Origin: Ustilago trichophora
Taxonomy: Eukaryota; Basidiomycota; Ustilaginomycetes; Ustilaginales; Ustilaginaceae
Assembly (NCBI GenBank): GCA_900323505.1
Contig: OOIN01000005.1
Span: 1,550,001-1,614,000, forward strand
Length of the DNA: 64,000 bases
Direction of reading: 5' to 3'
Positions 49,487 to 60,263 of the stretch are shown here, piece by piece (position 1 is the stretch's first letter; each line of letters opens with the position of its first letter). The translations under genes were made by a program, and so were the position numbers. The notes beneath the pieces were generated by a model, which worked only from the letters and a program-made list of their open reading frames with translations, had not been told where the DNA came from and searched no databases.

Positions 49487-51793
49487 GTTGTATGTGTGTG
49501 TATGTGTCGCACGGAGGGCGGGAGCCTATGTACGAGACAGTCTCCTTCGACGAGGATGAGAGATTGATATGTGGGTGGTTGGCTGGAGAAGATGGTTGAC
49601 GTCAAGATTAGGGTGTGTATATATTGGCTGAAGGATTGCTCAAGGATCGACAACGGATGAGGGAAAGAAAAAAATTCCTCGACAACGGATGAACCACACG
49701 CTAAGGCATTGACGGAATACGAAGGCCGAACGCAACAACAACATCGCAAAGAGGCAGTGCTGTTGGAAAAAGCAAAACCCAAGGGTTGGACATACTCTCT
49801 GCATGCATCATCGGAGGATTACACAGAGTCAAGCCGGAGGCTTGCAGTTGACGATGATTTATTTGAATTTTTTTTTTCCCTTTGTAAAGTTCAGAATGTT
49901 ATTTCCGTTGGTCTGGACGAAGCGGTAAGGAGGCCTTGAGGCAGTAACAGCTTACTCTGTACTGTACAGGACACTACGGTTCAGTCATGCATTGTGAAAT
50001 TTTCTCCTCGGAGGAGAGAGAAACAGTGCACGAAATTCGTCACCATGATTTAACTAGAATTTTGTTTGATATCGGGAATGCCGCGGTACAGTAGACCACG
50101 CGCAGACAACAATCACACGTTTCTTTTTTGACAATACGGACTCGGTTAAAATTCGCCCCTTCATCCTACAATACCTTGCTCCGCGGAGACATTGCTTGCT
50201 CAATGGCAACCCACTTACCCTCGTCAAAGACCGCCTTCATTGGTTGACATTGTCCCATTCTCAAGAGACATTTGCATGAAGTACAGCAGTTAAAATTCAA
50301 CGTGGGAGAATCAACGATAGCTTTGTGATTGCTACCAAGTCTAGTCACCCTGGCACAACAGAGATGGTGTTGGTGTTGGTGTTGGTGTTGGTCAGTCTAC
50401 TATATCGCACTGCGTCATGCTCACAACTTGTCCACGGACTTTGGGCAGCCAGTTCAATCTCCGAATTTCATTTCTACCAAATTTGATAGATTCGGAATTC
50501 AATATCCTTGTATTCAAATGGTCACATGTCGAATTCTTTTCCTGCTTGCGGAAGATTGCACATTCCGACACACTTGGGAATGTCGTCATGCTCCTCTTTT
50601 TTTCTTTTTTTCTTTTTTGCTTTTTTTTTTTTTTGCTCTCTCTTTAACTGACTGAGACCCCGTCACACACCCGGCTGTCAGCAAAAACAAGCCTCTCTTT
50701 CTTCAAAAGAAAAAAATCATCTTCAGTGGAAAAAAAAGAGGTAAAAGATCGTTGGACAAGGCGCCAAATCGTACATCGATAACGCCACGTACCTTTTGTG
50801 CAGGCGTAAGAAACCCTTTATTTGACCGGCTGAATCAGAGTCAAGTTGCCGGCTCGCCAACCATTCGGGCGCTTAAAAGAAAAAAAGAAAAAAACATTCC
50901 TTGAAATTTGCATAACAGCACAGCAGAGACAAATTCAAAATTCAAGTCGGTCATTTTCATTCTGTGTTTTCCTTCCTCTTCCTTTCTTTGTTTGCCGAGG
51001 TTAGCCGTTTTTTCCGAGACGTCGGACGAGAAGTGTTCTCCCTCAAACCCATCGTGGCTGCCTCCTATAGGATCTGCAAAATTGGACCCTTGACAAACTT
51101 TTTCTTTCTTTCTCTCCGAATCGTGTGTCGGTCGTGCCTTGCATACTGCTAACTTTTCTCATCCAATCCAGCTCTCTCAAACACATCAAAAAGTTTGTGA
51201 GATGCACATGTTGTAAAAGTTTTTCATGTTTTCCACCGGTTACTGATGATCCCTTCAATAACCGGGTATCCGCCGCCTATGACCGGGATGTTGTGATCTG
51301 TCATACAGCCAGGTTCCACCATGTTGTTCAGCCCAAGCTAAAGTGCGGTCTGGACTGTGCGATTCCATTGCGAGTTCGGTGAAAAGGTCAGATGAATGCA
51401 TACTGTCTGGCTCGACTCTTGGGTCTCGGAGAATTATTCCGGCTCTCGAACCTCGTGGTGTAGCCGGATTGCGTTGGCATCGAAGGGCGATACAGTACTA
51501 CTAATTCTACCCGTCAAGTACCATGATGTCGATCATACCTCGCTTGCGGCCGGTACGTTGCTCTCAGAGAACCCTTGTCTCGGCCTGAGCAGCATCTGAT
51601 GGAAACTCTCGTTTGGCAACATGTTCGTGTTCCCCGCCCAGAGCTCACATACTTCGAGCGTATGCACCAAACGCTTGCATTGTCTCTCGAAGCCGAATTC
51701 GAGGCCACTGATGAGACTACGTCGGCGCAACAGAAAAAGAGCAAACGTGTGCAAGTGTTGGGTGTCAGATCTCTTTTGTTGCCTTGAGCTCGG
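49487..51793. other. Long AT-rich intergenic region with one possible exon block
   Basis: This 2.3 kb upstream of the MFS gene carries long T and A tracts (near 49868, 50590-50640, 50870) and a (GGTGTT)n run near 50363-50392. The last 400 bp look partly coding on the plus strand: a frame from 51575 to 51787 gives a hydrophilic peptide (LMETLVWQHVRVPRPELTYFERMHQ...) with a good CTCTCAG acceptor at 51561-51567 upstream. I could not find matching upstream exons or a start, so I list it as a possibility only. Confidence 0.4.
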
Positions 51794-53770
51794 CTAGGAT
51801 TTGACAACAAGCAGCACCTCTGGAAAGGTTCCTGCAGCCGGGTCCCATCGCTGGAGAGACACACGTATCGGTTCTTCCTCGTCACGTGCATCTCGTTCGT
51901 CCAGAGGGTTGGTGCGACTCACGTTTGGTAGACTCGTGGACGACTGTCTTGCTTCATCTGATCTCTCTTCCGGTGAGTCAAAATGACGCTCGATCAACCA
52001 GACACGATTGCGAAAGCCGATTTGATGCAGCCCGTTTCCTCCCTGCGTAACTTTTGCTTCGGGCAGACCCTTTTTCAGATCAGGGTGATGAGATTTCCAT
52101 TGCATGCGACGTTCACGATTGGCATCGGTGCACACCTGAGCGATCCATTGGATCTCTCTTTCTCCCAGACTTGTTTCGGAGGAAGATGATGCGAGAATGT
52201 GCAGCGTTTCCAAACGAGCAAGTTGACATAGCAGAGCCGCGAGTCGTGGCAGATCGTCTTCCCAGATCTGAATCACCAGATCACGCACGTTGAGGCAGTG
52301 CTGTGTGATCACACCGAGCTGATCAAGGGATAGCCCAATGCCGTGAAGTCGCAGTTTTGTTAGCTGGGCGCCGCGGCTTCCCACAAGGCGAGTGAGAAAC
52401 CAAGTAGGCAGCAAAGGCAAGTTGGTGGGAGGCAATGATGTTTTTGGCGCACCATATCGCACACTGCCTTCCGGTGGTGGTCCTGAGAAGCGGAGAATCC
52501 AATTATTCGAAGTCCAAGGAGCGCTTGCATTTCCAATTGCATCGGTGCGTACCGCCTGGACATATTTCCCTTGCTCATCGTAGTCTGACTCGTCATCGTC
52601 CAGCTCATCGAGGTCCACCAGTCCATCGTCACCCTCGTGCCCGCCGTCCATCGCTGGTCGTGAGCCAGATCCAGCATAGTGCGTCAGCTCCTCCAGATTC
52701 TCGGCTTGTTCAATCAACTTTGCAAAGTCGCTATAGAATTCATTGAGCGAGGATGCCGACAGAGAACGCGAGCCGGAAGAAGATGCCGACCTGGGATACG
52801 TCAACGAAAGCAAACGCAACGAGGATGTATATGGGTGCAACAGGCCGACATCTCGCGCTTGGATATTGAGTCCTTCCATCGCGAGATCGCTGACGCCTTG
52901 TCCGCCTTGAGATGCGCATCGGAGAATCGCTTCTATTCCTCGTCCTGTGACTGCTCGGCAGCCTGCAAGCGAGAGGCGCCGTAAATGCTTGAGGTGTGGT
53001 GCTAACGCCATCAGTATTGCGTCGGTGAGATGTGGAGAATGCTGGCATAGAATGCTCAGGCTACGCAATCCTGTTGCCTCCTCCGAGTTGTCATTGTTGA
53101 TTCGAACCGCATTCATGCGGGATGCCAGCGTCGTTGTGTCTGGATCGCTTGCTTTCACCAGCTTCTCGGCGATATCGACCAGCCCTCTCAACGTAGCCTT
53201 CTCCGGCAGAACCAAGCTGAGTCCCTGTATGCTCAGCGGTACATATTTGAGCAGCGTAGATGTCGTCCATAACCGCGCATCGCCAGCGAGTTCCAACCTG
53301 CGCAGCTTCGGCGAGGAGCTGAGCAGAGTCGGCAGCAGTCGGTCGTTCAGACTTCCCGCTCTTGTCCAGACGAGTTCTTCCAGGTTGATTGCATGGATAA
53401 AAGCCGTCTCGATATCAATCTCTAGCCTCTCCAAGCGTTCGGCATCGAGTCCAAAGGGGAAAACCCGCAACTCGATGACCTTGACCAGACGACATAGATC
53501 TGGGTTGCTGCCGAGGGAGGCAAAGACCAGTTTGAGACGGGTCTGATCACGTAGAAACAGGCGTTCGTAGAGGAGAGGTGTAGCAATCTCGTTGAAGAGG
53601 CGACACACGAGTGCGCATGCTGCCAAGTCTCGTACTCTATGACGCAGATGTGACAGGATGGGGACGAGGAGATCCAGCGGTAGCGCTCCTAGCAGTCCCA
53701 GGCTGCCGATTTGCGAGCCCATGGGTTGCATCAATGATCGCGGCGTTCGAAGAGTGACCAGCACTCTCAC
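51794..53770 (-). CDS. F-box-like leucine-rich protein
   Basis: The 658-residue intronless protein begins with a short basic leader; Mets at 53770, 53731 and 53722 are all possible. Residues about 28-75 (LGALPLDLLVPILSHLRHRVRDLAACALVCRLFNEIATPLLYERLFL) match the F-box pattern (LP-x-x-[IL]-x-x-[IV]-x-x-x-L, then L-x-x-C-x-L-V-C-x-x-F/W). Leucine-rich repeats of the RNI type follow (for example LRSLSILCQHSPHLTDAILMALAPHLKHLRRLSLAGCRAVTG). Such proteins act as substrate receptors of SCF ubiquitin ligases. An acidic loop (DLDELDDDESDYDE) interrupts the repeats. The target is unknown. Confidence 0.8.
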   Translation of the reverse strand: MRVLVTLRTPRSLMQPMGSQIGSLGLLGALPLDLLVPILSHLRHRVRDLAACALVCRLFNEIATPLLYERLFLRDQTRLKLVFASLGSNPDLCRLVKVIELRVFPFGLDAERLERLEIDIETAFIHAINLEELVWTRAGSLNDRLLPTLLSSSPKLRRLELAGDARLWTTSTLLKYVPLSIQGLSLVLPEKATLRGLVDIAEKLVKASDPDTTTLASRMNAVRINNDNSEEATGLRSLSILCQHSPHLTDAILMALAPHLKHLRRLSLAGCRAVTGRGIEAILRCASQGGQGVSDLAMEGLNIQARDVGLLHPYTSSLRLLSLTYPRSASSSGSRSLSASSLNEFYSDFAKLIEQAENLEELTHYAGSGSRPAMDGGHEGDDGLVDLDELDDDESDYDEQGKYVQAVRTDAIGNASAPWTSNNWILRFSGPPPEGSVRYGAPKTSLPPTNLPLLPTWFLTRLVGSRGAQLTKLRLHGIGLSLDQLGVITQHCLNVRDLVIQIWEDDLPRLAALLCQLARLETLHILASSSSETSLGEREIQWIAQVCTDANRERRMQWKSHHPDLKKGLPEAKVTQGGNGLHQIGFRNRVWLIERHFDSPEERSDEARQSSTSLPNVSRTNPLDERDARDEEEPIRVSLQRWDPAAGTFPEVLLVVKS

Positions 53771-54114
53771 GCCGCTTCAAGTGTCGGCCTTGATGAGCAT
53801 GTATTGATGAGAGAGGCGACGTGATGAGATTGACGAAGTAAAGGTGGGTGGTGGGAAGAACGGAAGAACGGTGGAATCTGGAAAATGACTTGCAGGCCCG
53901 TGCGTGTGGAGGATCGAAAAAGTGCAAAGCCGCAAACACGAAGACTCCTCGTTACTGACTGCACTGTCCTGGTCAACAGGATCTATACTGAGCAACCTGT
54001 GCTCACACACGACAACTCACTCACAGGAAGCTCATCACAAAAGCATCAAAGCAGGCAGCGAATAGACTGTATTGCCCAAGTTTCTAGGTGGAAAGGTCCC
54101 CCAACGTCGAGATT
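53771..54114. other. Intergenic region
   Basis: The promoter of the F-box-like gene and the 3' end of the peptidase gene, both on the minus strand. Nothing else is seen. Confidence 0.5.
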
Positions 54115-56064
54115 TTAAAGCAATCGACGAGCATTGTACTCTGAAACCGCCTCGTTAACAGCGGCCATAGCCTGGCTGATCTCTACTTGACGAGCCTCCT
54201 CGATCGACAGCAAGGCAAATCCAGCAGTCTTGTTCTTGGGCTGGGGGAAGGGCGACTCATCAACATCGCATTTGATTCCCTTGTGAGGCACGGTACCATC
54301 GACAAAGTAGTCGCGAATGATCTTGTTGATACACTTGGACGGCTGCGACGAGCTACAGTGTCCGTAGCCTGCACGACGCACCGATACAGCTGAGCCGAAG
54401 CTGTTGGCCATCTTCTCGGCGAATCGACCAGGCGTAACAGGGTCAAAGTCGTTACCGAGCGTCAGGATGGGGTACGAGGTGTTACTGTCGAAATGGCCGC
54501 GGTGACGGTCGTTGGAACGAAGCTTCCACGAACCGACGCACTTGACACCCTGTTCGGCGAAGAACTGGCCAAACAGCGGCGAATCCTTTTCGAGTGACTG
54601 GATGTGCTCCTTGGCGCGCTCGATGCCCCACGGCTTCTTGGGAGGCTCACGAAGACCATCACCACAGGCGATAGCTGCGTTGGCTTCCTCGGATTCGGGC
54701 ACAATGGGCGCATGGTAGGTAGAGTCACCATAGGCGTTGACAAAGGCAGTACCGTTTCCGTTCATGACGTCGTTGATCATGTCGGCGAGCTTGGGCCATC
54801 CAGCAGGCTTGTACAGAGCCAAGAAGAACGTCTCGAGCACCATGCTGAACGAGAGGAGCTGTGGCACGTCGGCCTGAACTACGGGCATCGGGCTGTACTT
54901 GAGCTCTTCGAGGAGATCGAGGAACTTGTCTTGCAACTTCTTGGCGCTCGACGCCTGAGAAGCCAGAGAGCACGCCTTGGACCCTGCCTTGACGCACTCT
55001 TGAAAGAAGCCGTCGAATCCTCCATCGGTGTCCTTGAGGTTGGTGCTCCACAGACCCTGCATGTAGTCGGGCACATCGACGACACCATCAATGATGAAGC
55101 GGTTGATATCCTTGGGGAACATGTCGGCGAAAGTGGAGCCGAGCACGGTGCCGTAACTGAAGCCCCAGTAGTTGATACGCTCATCGCCAAAGAAGCGGTG
55201 AAGGAGCTGCATGTCGCGAGCTACAGCAGTGGTGCCCACGTAGCTCGCGTGCTCCGAGACAAAGGGATCAGCGCTGCACAGCTCTGTGAGAAGATTGGTG
55301 CTGGCAAGCTGCTGACCGATCTCGCTGTCGAGAGCGCCAGGGTGAGAGTAAAGAGCACCAAACGAACCAGCCTCGATTCGGTGGACGTAGCTCTTTTCGG
55401 TGTTGTTCCAGCAATCCATGCGGGGGAAGGTACGACCTACACCACGAGGATCAAACGAGACAATGTTGTACTTGTGATCGAGGATCGTGTCAAAGTTGGC
55501 GGCGAGGAGCTCGTTGTTCTTGGCAGCATTCTTGCGAGCGATGAATTCGAAACCCGATCCGCCAGGTCCACCGGGGTTGGTGAGGAGAGAGCCAAGCACC
55601 TCTGACTTGGGCGTGTTACCAGCACCGGCAGGGTAGAAAATGACGGCAATCGATGCGTTTCGGCTGTCTTTGTCGACATTGGTCCAGTCGAGGGGCGCCT
55701 TCATACGACCGCATTTGAGAGGAGCAGGATACCGCTTCTCATCGGCGCAGTCAAACCAGACGACCTCGCCGCGAGCAGCTTGAGAAAAGTCGGTCTCGTT
55801 CTCAGGCCTCAGGAAGGGTGCATCAGAAGGGTTGCCGCTGTGTCGATGGATCTTGCGACGGATGCCATCAAAGGTCTCTTGTCCAGCTGGAGAGCAGAAC
55901 CAAAAGTAAGCGAGAATGAAAAGACCCGCAGCTACCCAGCGATGTGCTGGAGTTGGCTTTCTCTGACGACGCTCGTTGCCGGCGGTTTGAAGATTGGGTG
56001 TTGGGAGCGAAGATTCGACCGCATTGTATCGATCTTCGACGGCCTGTTTTTCAAAATTGACCAT
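54115..56064 (-). CDS. Alpha/beta-hydrolase TAP-like serine peptidase, membrane-anchored
   Basis: The Met at 56064 (MVNFEKQAVEDRYNAVESS) gives 649 residues; the earlier Met at 56154 adds a Thr/Ser-rich leader and is less likely. One transmembrane helix near the N-terminus (WVAAGLFILAYFWFCSPAG) suggests a type II membrane protein with the enzyme in the lumen or outside. The oxyanion region is NPGGPGGSG, the nucleophile elbow GFSYGTVLG (about 300), the acid FDPVTP (about 540), and the histidine GYGHCSSS (about 568). This is the tripeptidyl-aminopeptidase-like hydrolase family known from Streptomyces and fungi. NxS/T sites suggest glycosylation. Confidence 0.92.
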   Translation of the reverse strand: MVNFEKQAVEDRYNAVESSLPTPNLQTAGNERRQRKPTPAHRWVAAGLFILAYFWFCSPAGQETFDGIRRKIHRHSGNPSDAPFLRPENETDFSQAARGEVVWFDCADEKRYPAPLKCGRMKAPLDWTNVDKDSRNASIAVIFYPAGAGNTPKSEVLGSLLTNPGGPGGSGFEFIARKNAAKNNELLAANFDTILDHKYNIVSFDPRGVGRTFPRMDCWNNTEKSYVHRIEAGSFGALYSHPGALDSEIGQQLASTNLLTELCSADPFVSEHASYVGTTAVARDMQLLHRFFGDERINYWGFSYGTVLGSTFADMFPKDINRFIIDGVVDVPDYMQGLWSTNLKDTDGGFDGFFQECVKAGSKACSLASQASSAKKLQDKFLDLLEELKYSPMPVVQADVPQLLSFSMVLETFFLALYKPAGWPKLADMINDVMNGNGTAFVNAYGDSTYHAPIVPESEEANAAIACGDGLREPPKKPWGIERAKEHIQSLEKDSPLFGQFFAEQGVKCVGSWKLRSNDRHRGHFDSNTSYPILTLGNDFDPVTPGRFAEKMANSFGSAVSVRRAGYGHCSSSQPSKCINKIIRDYFVDGTVPHKGIKCDVDESPFPQPKNKTAGFALLSIEEARQVEISQAMAAVNEAVSEYNARRLL

Positions 56065-57393
56065 GGTTGGTATGCTAAGCAGAGACGGTGTATATCGACT
56101 CGGAGGCAGCGTGGGGTAACAGGTCGTGGTAGTGAGCAGACGACCTCGGGCCATATATTGCTGTACGATGGCCCCTTTCTACACTACAGCGTAGGACGAC
56201 GCTCGGATGATCAGAGTGTTACAGGCTGTGCACCGCATACAGGCTAAGCAACTCGGAGGGTCGTTGTCCGACCACCGTTTCCGTGGGAATGCGTAACCGA
56301 GATTGAGCCTCATTCTCCACCTTGCCGGTTATCTCGCCGTTTTGCTGTTGTTAGCACTATGTTAGCGACTCACTGCTAACATCTTGAAATCTTCCATCGC
56401 TGCGGCCTTTTGCGGATTCAGGGATCGCTGGATTCATCGTATTGCCGATATTCGGATCTCTCCTCCATTTGTGCACACCTGTGCGACGAAAGTGGCCGGC
56501 AAATGGTCCGACATGGCTTTTGAGCGCTCAAGCTTCAGCGTATGTCCCGTCCAGGCGCTCAACACATCTCAAGATGGCAATCAATGAAGGTAATGCATTC
56601 AAACGTGCCGATTTGTGCGTTGGATATGGACGTCTGAAAAAGCAAAAGAATTGGTGTTGATCTGACTCGAAAAACGGCTTCAGCACGTCAGAAGTGCATC
56701 GCTTGCACAATCAAGGCGTCTCTTGTTTTGTCTCCGAGAAAAACGCCTACAGTATCTTACTCTCAAGATGATTTGCTGGGCTTTGCGACGCCTTGGTCAG
56801 AGGTCGAACCGTATATACATACTTAGCTCTTGACCTTCATGGTTGTCCTCCCACCAAGCCAACCGGTCTCGAGCCCTTGCCTAAAGCACTCCGTGAAAGG
56901 GTGAGCTAGTTCAACCGAATCCTCGGGAAGGCATTTGCGGGGAAACCGGACCTGCAGTTGTCCATTCCTCACAAGCAGCTTTGGATCAGGTTCAAGACGA
57001 CGCCTTGACCATATCGGTCGGGTCACTTGCAGCTTCCTGGTGGCACAAGCACGAGCTAAGCCCAACGGCAACGTCTCCGGTTTTGGTCAGCATATCTGAC
57101 CAATTTTCGGTAAAACTAGAGCGGAAGTCTAACACATTCCTGCGAAAAAAGGTCGCCTCGGCCTGTGTCCGGTCGTTCGGCTACTCTTGGCTTCCGACCT
57201 CGCCTTTGGTAGCACAGACAGCACGCAACTCTACATCTGCTCGTCCACACACACTCTCTCTCTACCTTTCCGCAAATCTTCGACGACTATATCTCATTCT
57301 TCTTCCCCACATTCGGCATTGGTCCTCCCTTGAACTTTTCCCCGCACTACTACCAACACCAACAATCACCATCACACGCAGCATCCATCCAAT
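56065..57393. other. Divergent intergenic region, no gene seen
   Basis: The 1.3 kb between the peptidase (minus) and the nitronate monooxygenase (plus) holds two promoters. No domain-bearing frame is present. The 100 bp before 57394 are C/A/T-rich, a typical leader. Confidence 0.5.
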
Positions 57394-60127
57394 ATGATTG
57401 TCACCCCTCTCACCGAAAAGCTCGGCCTGCGCGTCCCCCTCGTCCAGGGTGGTATGCAGTGGGTCGGCACCCCTGCTCTCGCTGCTGCTGTCAGCAATGC
57501 CGGTGCCCTTGGTACTCTCACCGCCTTGACTCAGCCTTCGCCCGAGGCTCTTCGCGAAGCCATCCGCAAGACCAAGTCGCTCATCTCCGAAGACATTCGC
57601 AAGGAGCGTGAGAACTTCTACGGTTCCTTTGCCGTCAACATCACCCTTCTCCCCTCCATCAACCCTCCTGACTACGTCGGCTACGCCAAGGCTGCCCTCG
57701 CTGAAGGTGTCCGCATCTTTGAGACTGCCGGTAACAACCCTGGTGAGGTGATCAAGGTCGTCAAGGAGGCCGGTGCCTACGTTATTCACAAATGCACCGC
57801 TGTTCGTCACGCTCGTAGCGCCGAGCGTCTCGGTGCCGACATGCTCTCCATCGACGGCTTTGAGTGTGCCGGTCACCCCGGTGAGGACGACATTGGTGGT
57901 CTCGTGCTCATGGCCCGCGCCGCTGAGGAGCTCAAGATTCCTTTCATCGCCTCGGGTGGTATCGCCAACGGTCAGGGCCTCGCTTCGGCCCTCGCTCTCG
58001 GTGCTGCTGGTGCCAACAGTAAGCACTATATTTTGGGTTCTGAACGGTGCCGTTGAATCACATGCTAACAAAATGTTTTGCATCTTTTTTACAAATCTGC
58101 AGTGGGCACCCGCTTCATGTGCACCAAGGAATCCGAGATCCACGACAACATCAAGCGTGCCATCGTCGAGTCCGACGAACGCAACACCACCCACATCTTC
58201 CGAACCCTGCGCAATACCGCGCGTGTCTTCAAGTGAGTATCACAACCTGTACCCTTTTTCTTTCCGAGTCTTGGTCTCGAGAGTATGTCGACGCTTGGTT
58301 CCCTAAGCGTGCCACTGGTAAAGGCACCCATGGAAGGGCCCGCAATACAAGATGCTACGACAACTTTGAGCCTCGATACGTCACGTCGACCGGACACACT
58401 ACCGGTCCTTGGTCGACGCAGTACCAGACCAAGGGCCCTTTCATTGGGTGAGTTCTTTCCTTGCTTCGAGCGTCTTTGCCTGGCCAGCGCTCCCTTGTAC
58501 ACTAATGTTGACGCCAACTTTCACGTTCAACACTCCTTCTACTTGCACATTCGCAGTGACGAGAGCAAGCACTCCAGTCAGCCCAGCTCAGATCCAGGCA
58601 GCGATTCAGGTCCCGAGAGCGACACCGCTCAGGCAACCAGACCCACGCACGACCCAGACAAACCGCCCGACATTGGCAATCATCATGGCCAGGCGCGTGA
58701 GCAGGAGCTTCAACGCCAAGCCACAAAGGAAGGCGCCGTCGAGCTGCTCGGCACGCGCGATCCCGACAGCTATGCGCTGCAAGCTCACCACGAGCGCAAG
58801 TGGAAAGCGTGGGGCCTGGCTAAGAGCTACCTCAACGACGAGATTGACCATGCTGCAGCCAACGTGCCGCTCGCCTGGCAAGCTTTCTTGACAGGGATGG
58901 TCGACATGCTGCTCTACAGTCGATCTTCGGTCTGGCTGGGATTCCAGACGGGTAACATGGTGCAGTTCTCGTCGAACATTGCGCAGTTTATCATTCCTGG
59001 TGCCGAGACGCAGCCGTTGTTGACGCTGTTGCGCATTCTCAGTGTCATTGGCTTCTTCCTTGGCTCGTTCATCGGGTTCCAACTAGGCAGAAGGGTCGGT
59101 CATCAGAAGCGCAGCTGGTTGATCCTATCCAGCCTGATCCAGAGCGCATTTTTGTTCGGCGGCGCTGGCATTTTGCTCAGCCGGCCAAAGAACGAGATGC
59201 CCACCTTCGAATGGTACCCAGGCGTAATCGTCCTGGTCGCCTTCTCGATGGGCATGCAGAGCATCTTGGCGCAGAAGCTCGTCTCTCCTGCTTTTGCCAC
59301 CACAGTGGCTTTCACTGCGACGCTGACGCAGATCGCTTCCGATCCTTACCTGTTCCACCTTGTCCCCTCGGAAAAGACGAGGGGCAGGGACAGGAGGATG
59401 CTTGCTGTTCTGGCGCTGTGCGTCGGCGCTGGTGTTGGAGAGTCGCTCTTGCACACCAGCGCCAATCTGGGAGGCGGCATTGCCATCTGTGCTGGATTCA
59501 AGATGATCTTGGCTCTGCTTTGGCTCGTTCCTCAAGGAAAGAAGAGCGGCTCGCCCAAGGAGTCCAAAGCTTAGATTTGCTACATTGCTCGAGACCATCT
59601 CTCGTCGTTCCGTTACTCTGGACGATTCAACTAATTCTTCTTCTACACAATCCTACTCTCCCTTCTCCTTTCTCTTTTCTCCTTTCTCCTCCCTTGCCCT
59701 TTCTTTAACGGCTCCCTGCTTGCGTTGGCGATAGGAACAAGGTCTCGATGGAAGTTGTCCGCCTCGAGAACCGACCCGAGGGAGCCAAGTTCGAAGACGT
59801 CCGCGAGCTTGTTTCGGGTGCACGTGGTAAGACCGTCTATGAGACTGGTGACATTGACGCTGGTATCTGGTCCGCTGGTATCACCATCGGTCTCATTCAC
59901 GATATTGTAAGTCTTTCCCACGGTTTACAGTTCATCTTATTGGTGCGGACAAGAATAGAATACTGACGTCGGGACTTTTTCTTTTTTTTTGTTTTCGAAT
60001 GGAATAGCCTTCGTGCAAGGATCTGTGTGCCAACATTGAGCGCGATGCCGAGAAGCACATCAACCGTCTCAGCAGCCTCGTTGCCCAGAAAGGCAGCAGC
60101 ACGGCTGGTCGCCCTTCGAAGCTCTAG
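57394..60127 (+). CDS. Nitronate monooxygenase (2-nitropropane dioxygenase family), four exons
   Basis: Exons 57394-58018, 58103-58232, 59735-59906 and 60008-60127 join in frame. The protein opens MIVTPLTEKLGLRVPLVQGGMQWVG and carries the FMN-binding features of the family: the GGM loop, the AECAGHPG-type DGFECAGHPGEDD with its catalytic histidine, FIASGGIANGQG, and ALGAAGANMGTRFM. After the third splice it continues RVFKNKVSMEVVRLENRPEGAKFEDV, then GDIDAGIWSAGITIGLIHDIPSCKDL. It oxidises alkyl nitronates such as propionate 3-nitronate. Introns 1 and 3 are about 100 bp or less; intron 2 (58233-59734) is 1502 bp and contains another gene. It is a soluble flavoenzyme; no targeting signal is seen. 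Confidence 0.92.
58285..59574 (+). CDS. DUF1275 (YoaK-type) membrane protein nested in the nitronate monooxygenase intron
   Basis: The unspliced frame gives 429 residues. The C-terminal 250 residues match the DUF1275 layout: LAWQAFLTGMVDMLLYSRS, then VWLGFQTGNMVQFSSNIA (the family's TGN motif), SVIGFFLGSFIGFQLGR, a helix ending LLSRPK, GVIVLVAFSMGMQSILAQK, FTATLTQI, and VGAGVGESLLHT, with about six helices. The function of the family is unknown. The N-terminus is uncertain. The ATG at 58285 is only 52 bp past the host gene's splice donor, and no Met exists between 58560 and the first helix. A donor at 58448 and acceptor at 58556 would join a different upstream frame (with PRYVTSTGHTTGPWSTQYQ) to the same body. 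Confidence 0.8.
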   Translation: MSTLGSLSVPLVKAPMEGPAIQDATTTLSLDTSRRPDTLPVLGRRSTRPRALSLGEFFPCFERLCLASAPLYTNVDANFHVQHSFYLHIRSDESKHSSQPSSDPGSDSGPESDTAQATRPTHDPDKPPDIGNHHGQAREQELQRQATKEGAVELLGTRDPDSYALQAHHERKWKAWGLAKSYLNDEIDHAAANVPLAWQAFLTGMVDMLLYSRSSVWLGFQTGNMVQFSSNIAQFIIPGAETQPLLTLLRILSVIGFFLGSFIGFQLGRRVGHQKRSWLILSSLIQSAFLFGGAGILLSRPKNEMPTFEWYPGVIVLVAFSMGMQSILAQKLVSPAFATTVAFTATLTQIASDPYLFHLVPSEKTRGRDRRMLAVLALCVGAGVGESLLHTSANLGGGIAICAGFKMILALLWLVPQGKKSGSPKESKA

Positions 60128-60263
60128 ATGTTCCTTTTTACACTGTGATCACGCAGATTTGTCTCATACACAATGGTATAACATGAAAATGCGTATTGTC
60201 GACTAATGACATTTCGCTACCACATGCTGTGATTTGAGACTAGAAATGTGAGGGCGAAACAGT

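Noticed and set aside
54604..55605. 333-codon plus-strand frame
   Set aside because: It is antisense to the TAP-like peptidase, which has all catalytic motifs.
57262..58194. 310-codon minus-strand frame
   Set aside because: It is the antisense shadow of the nitronate monooxygenase exons and crosses its intron.
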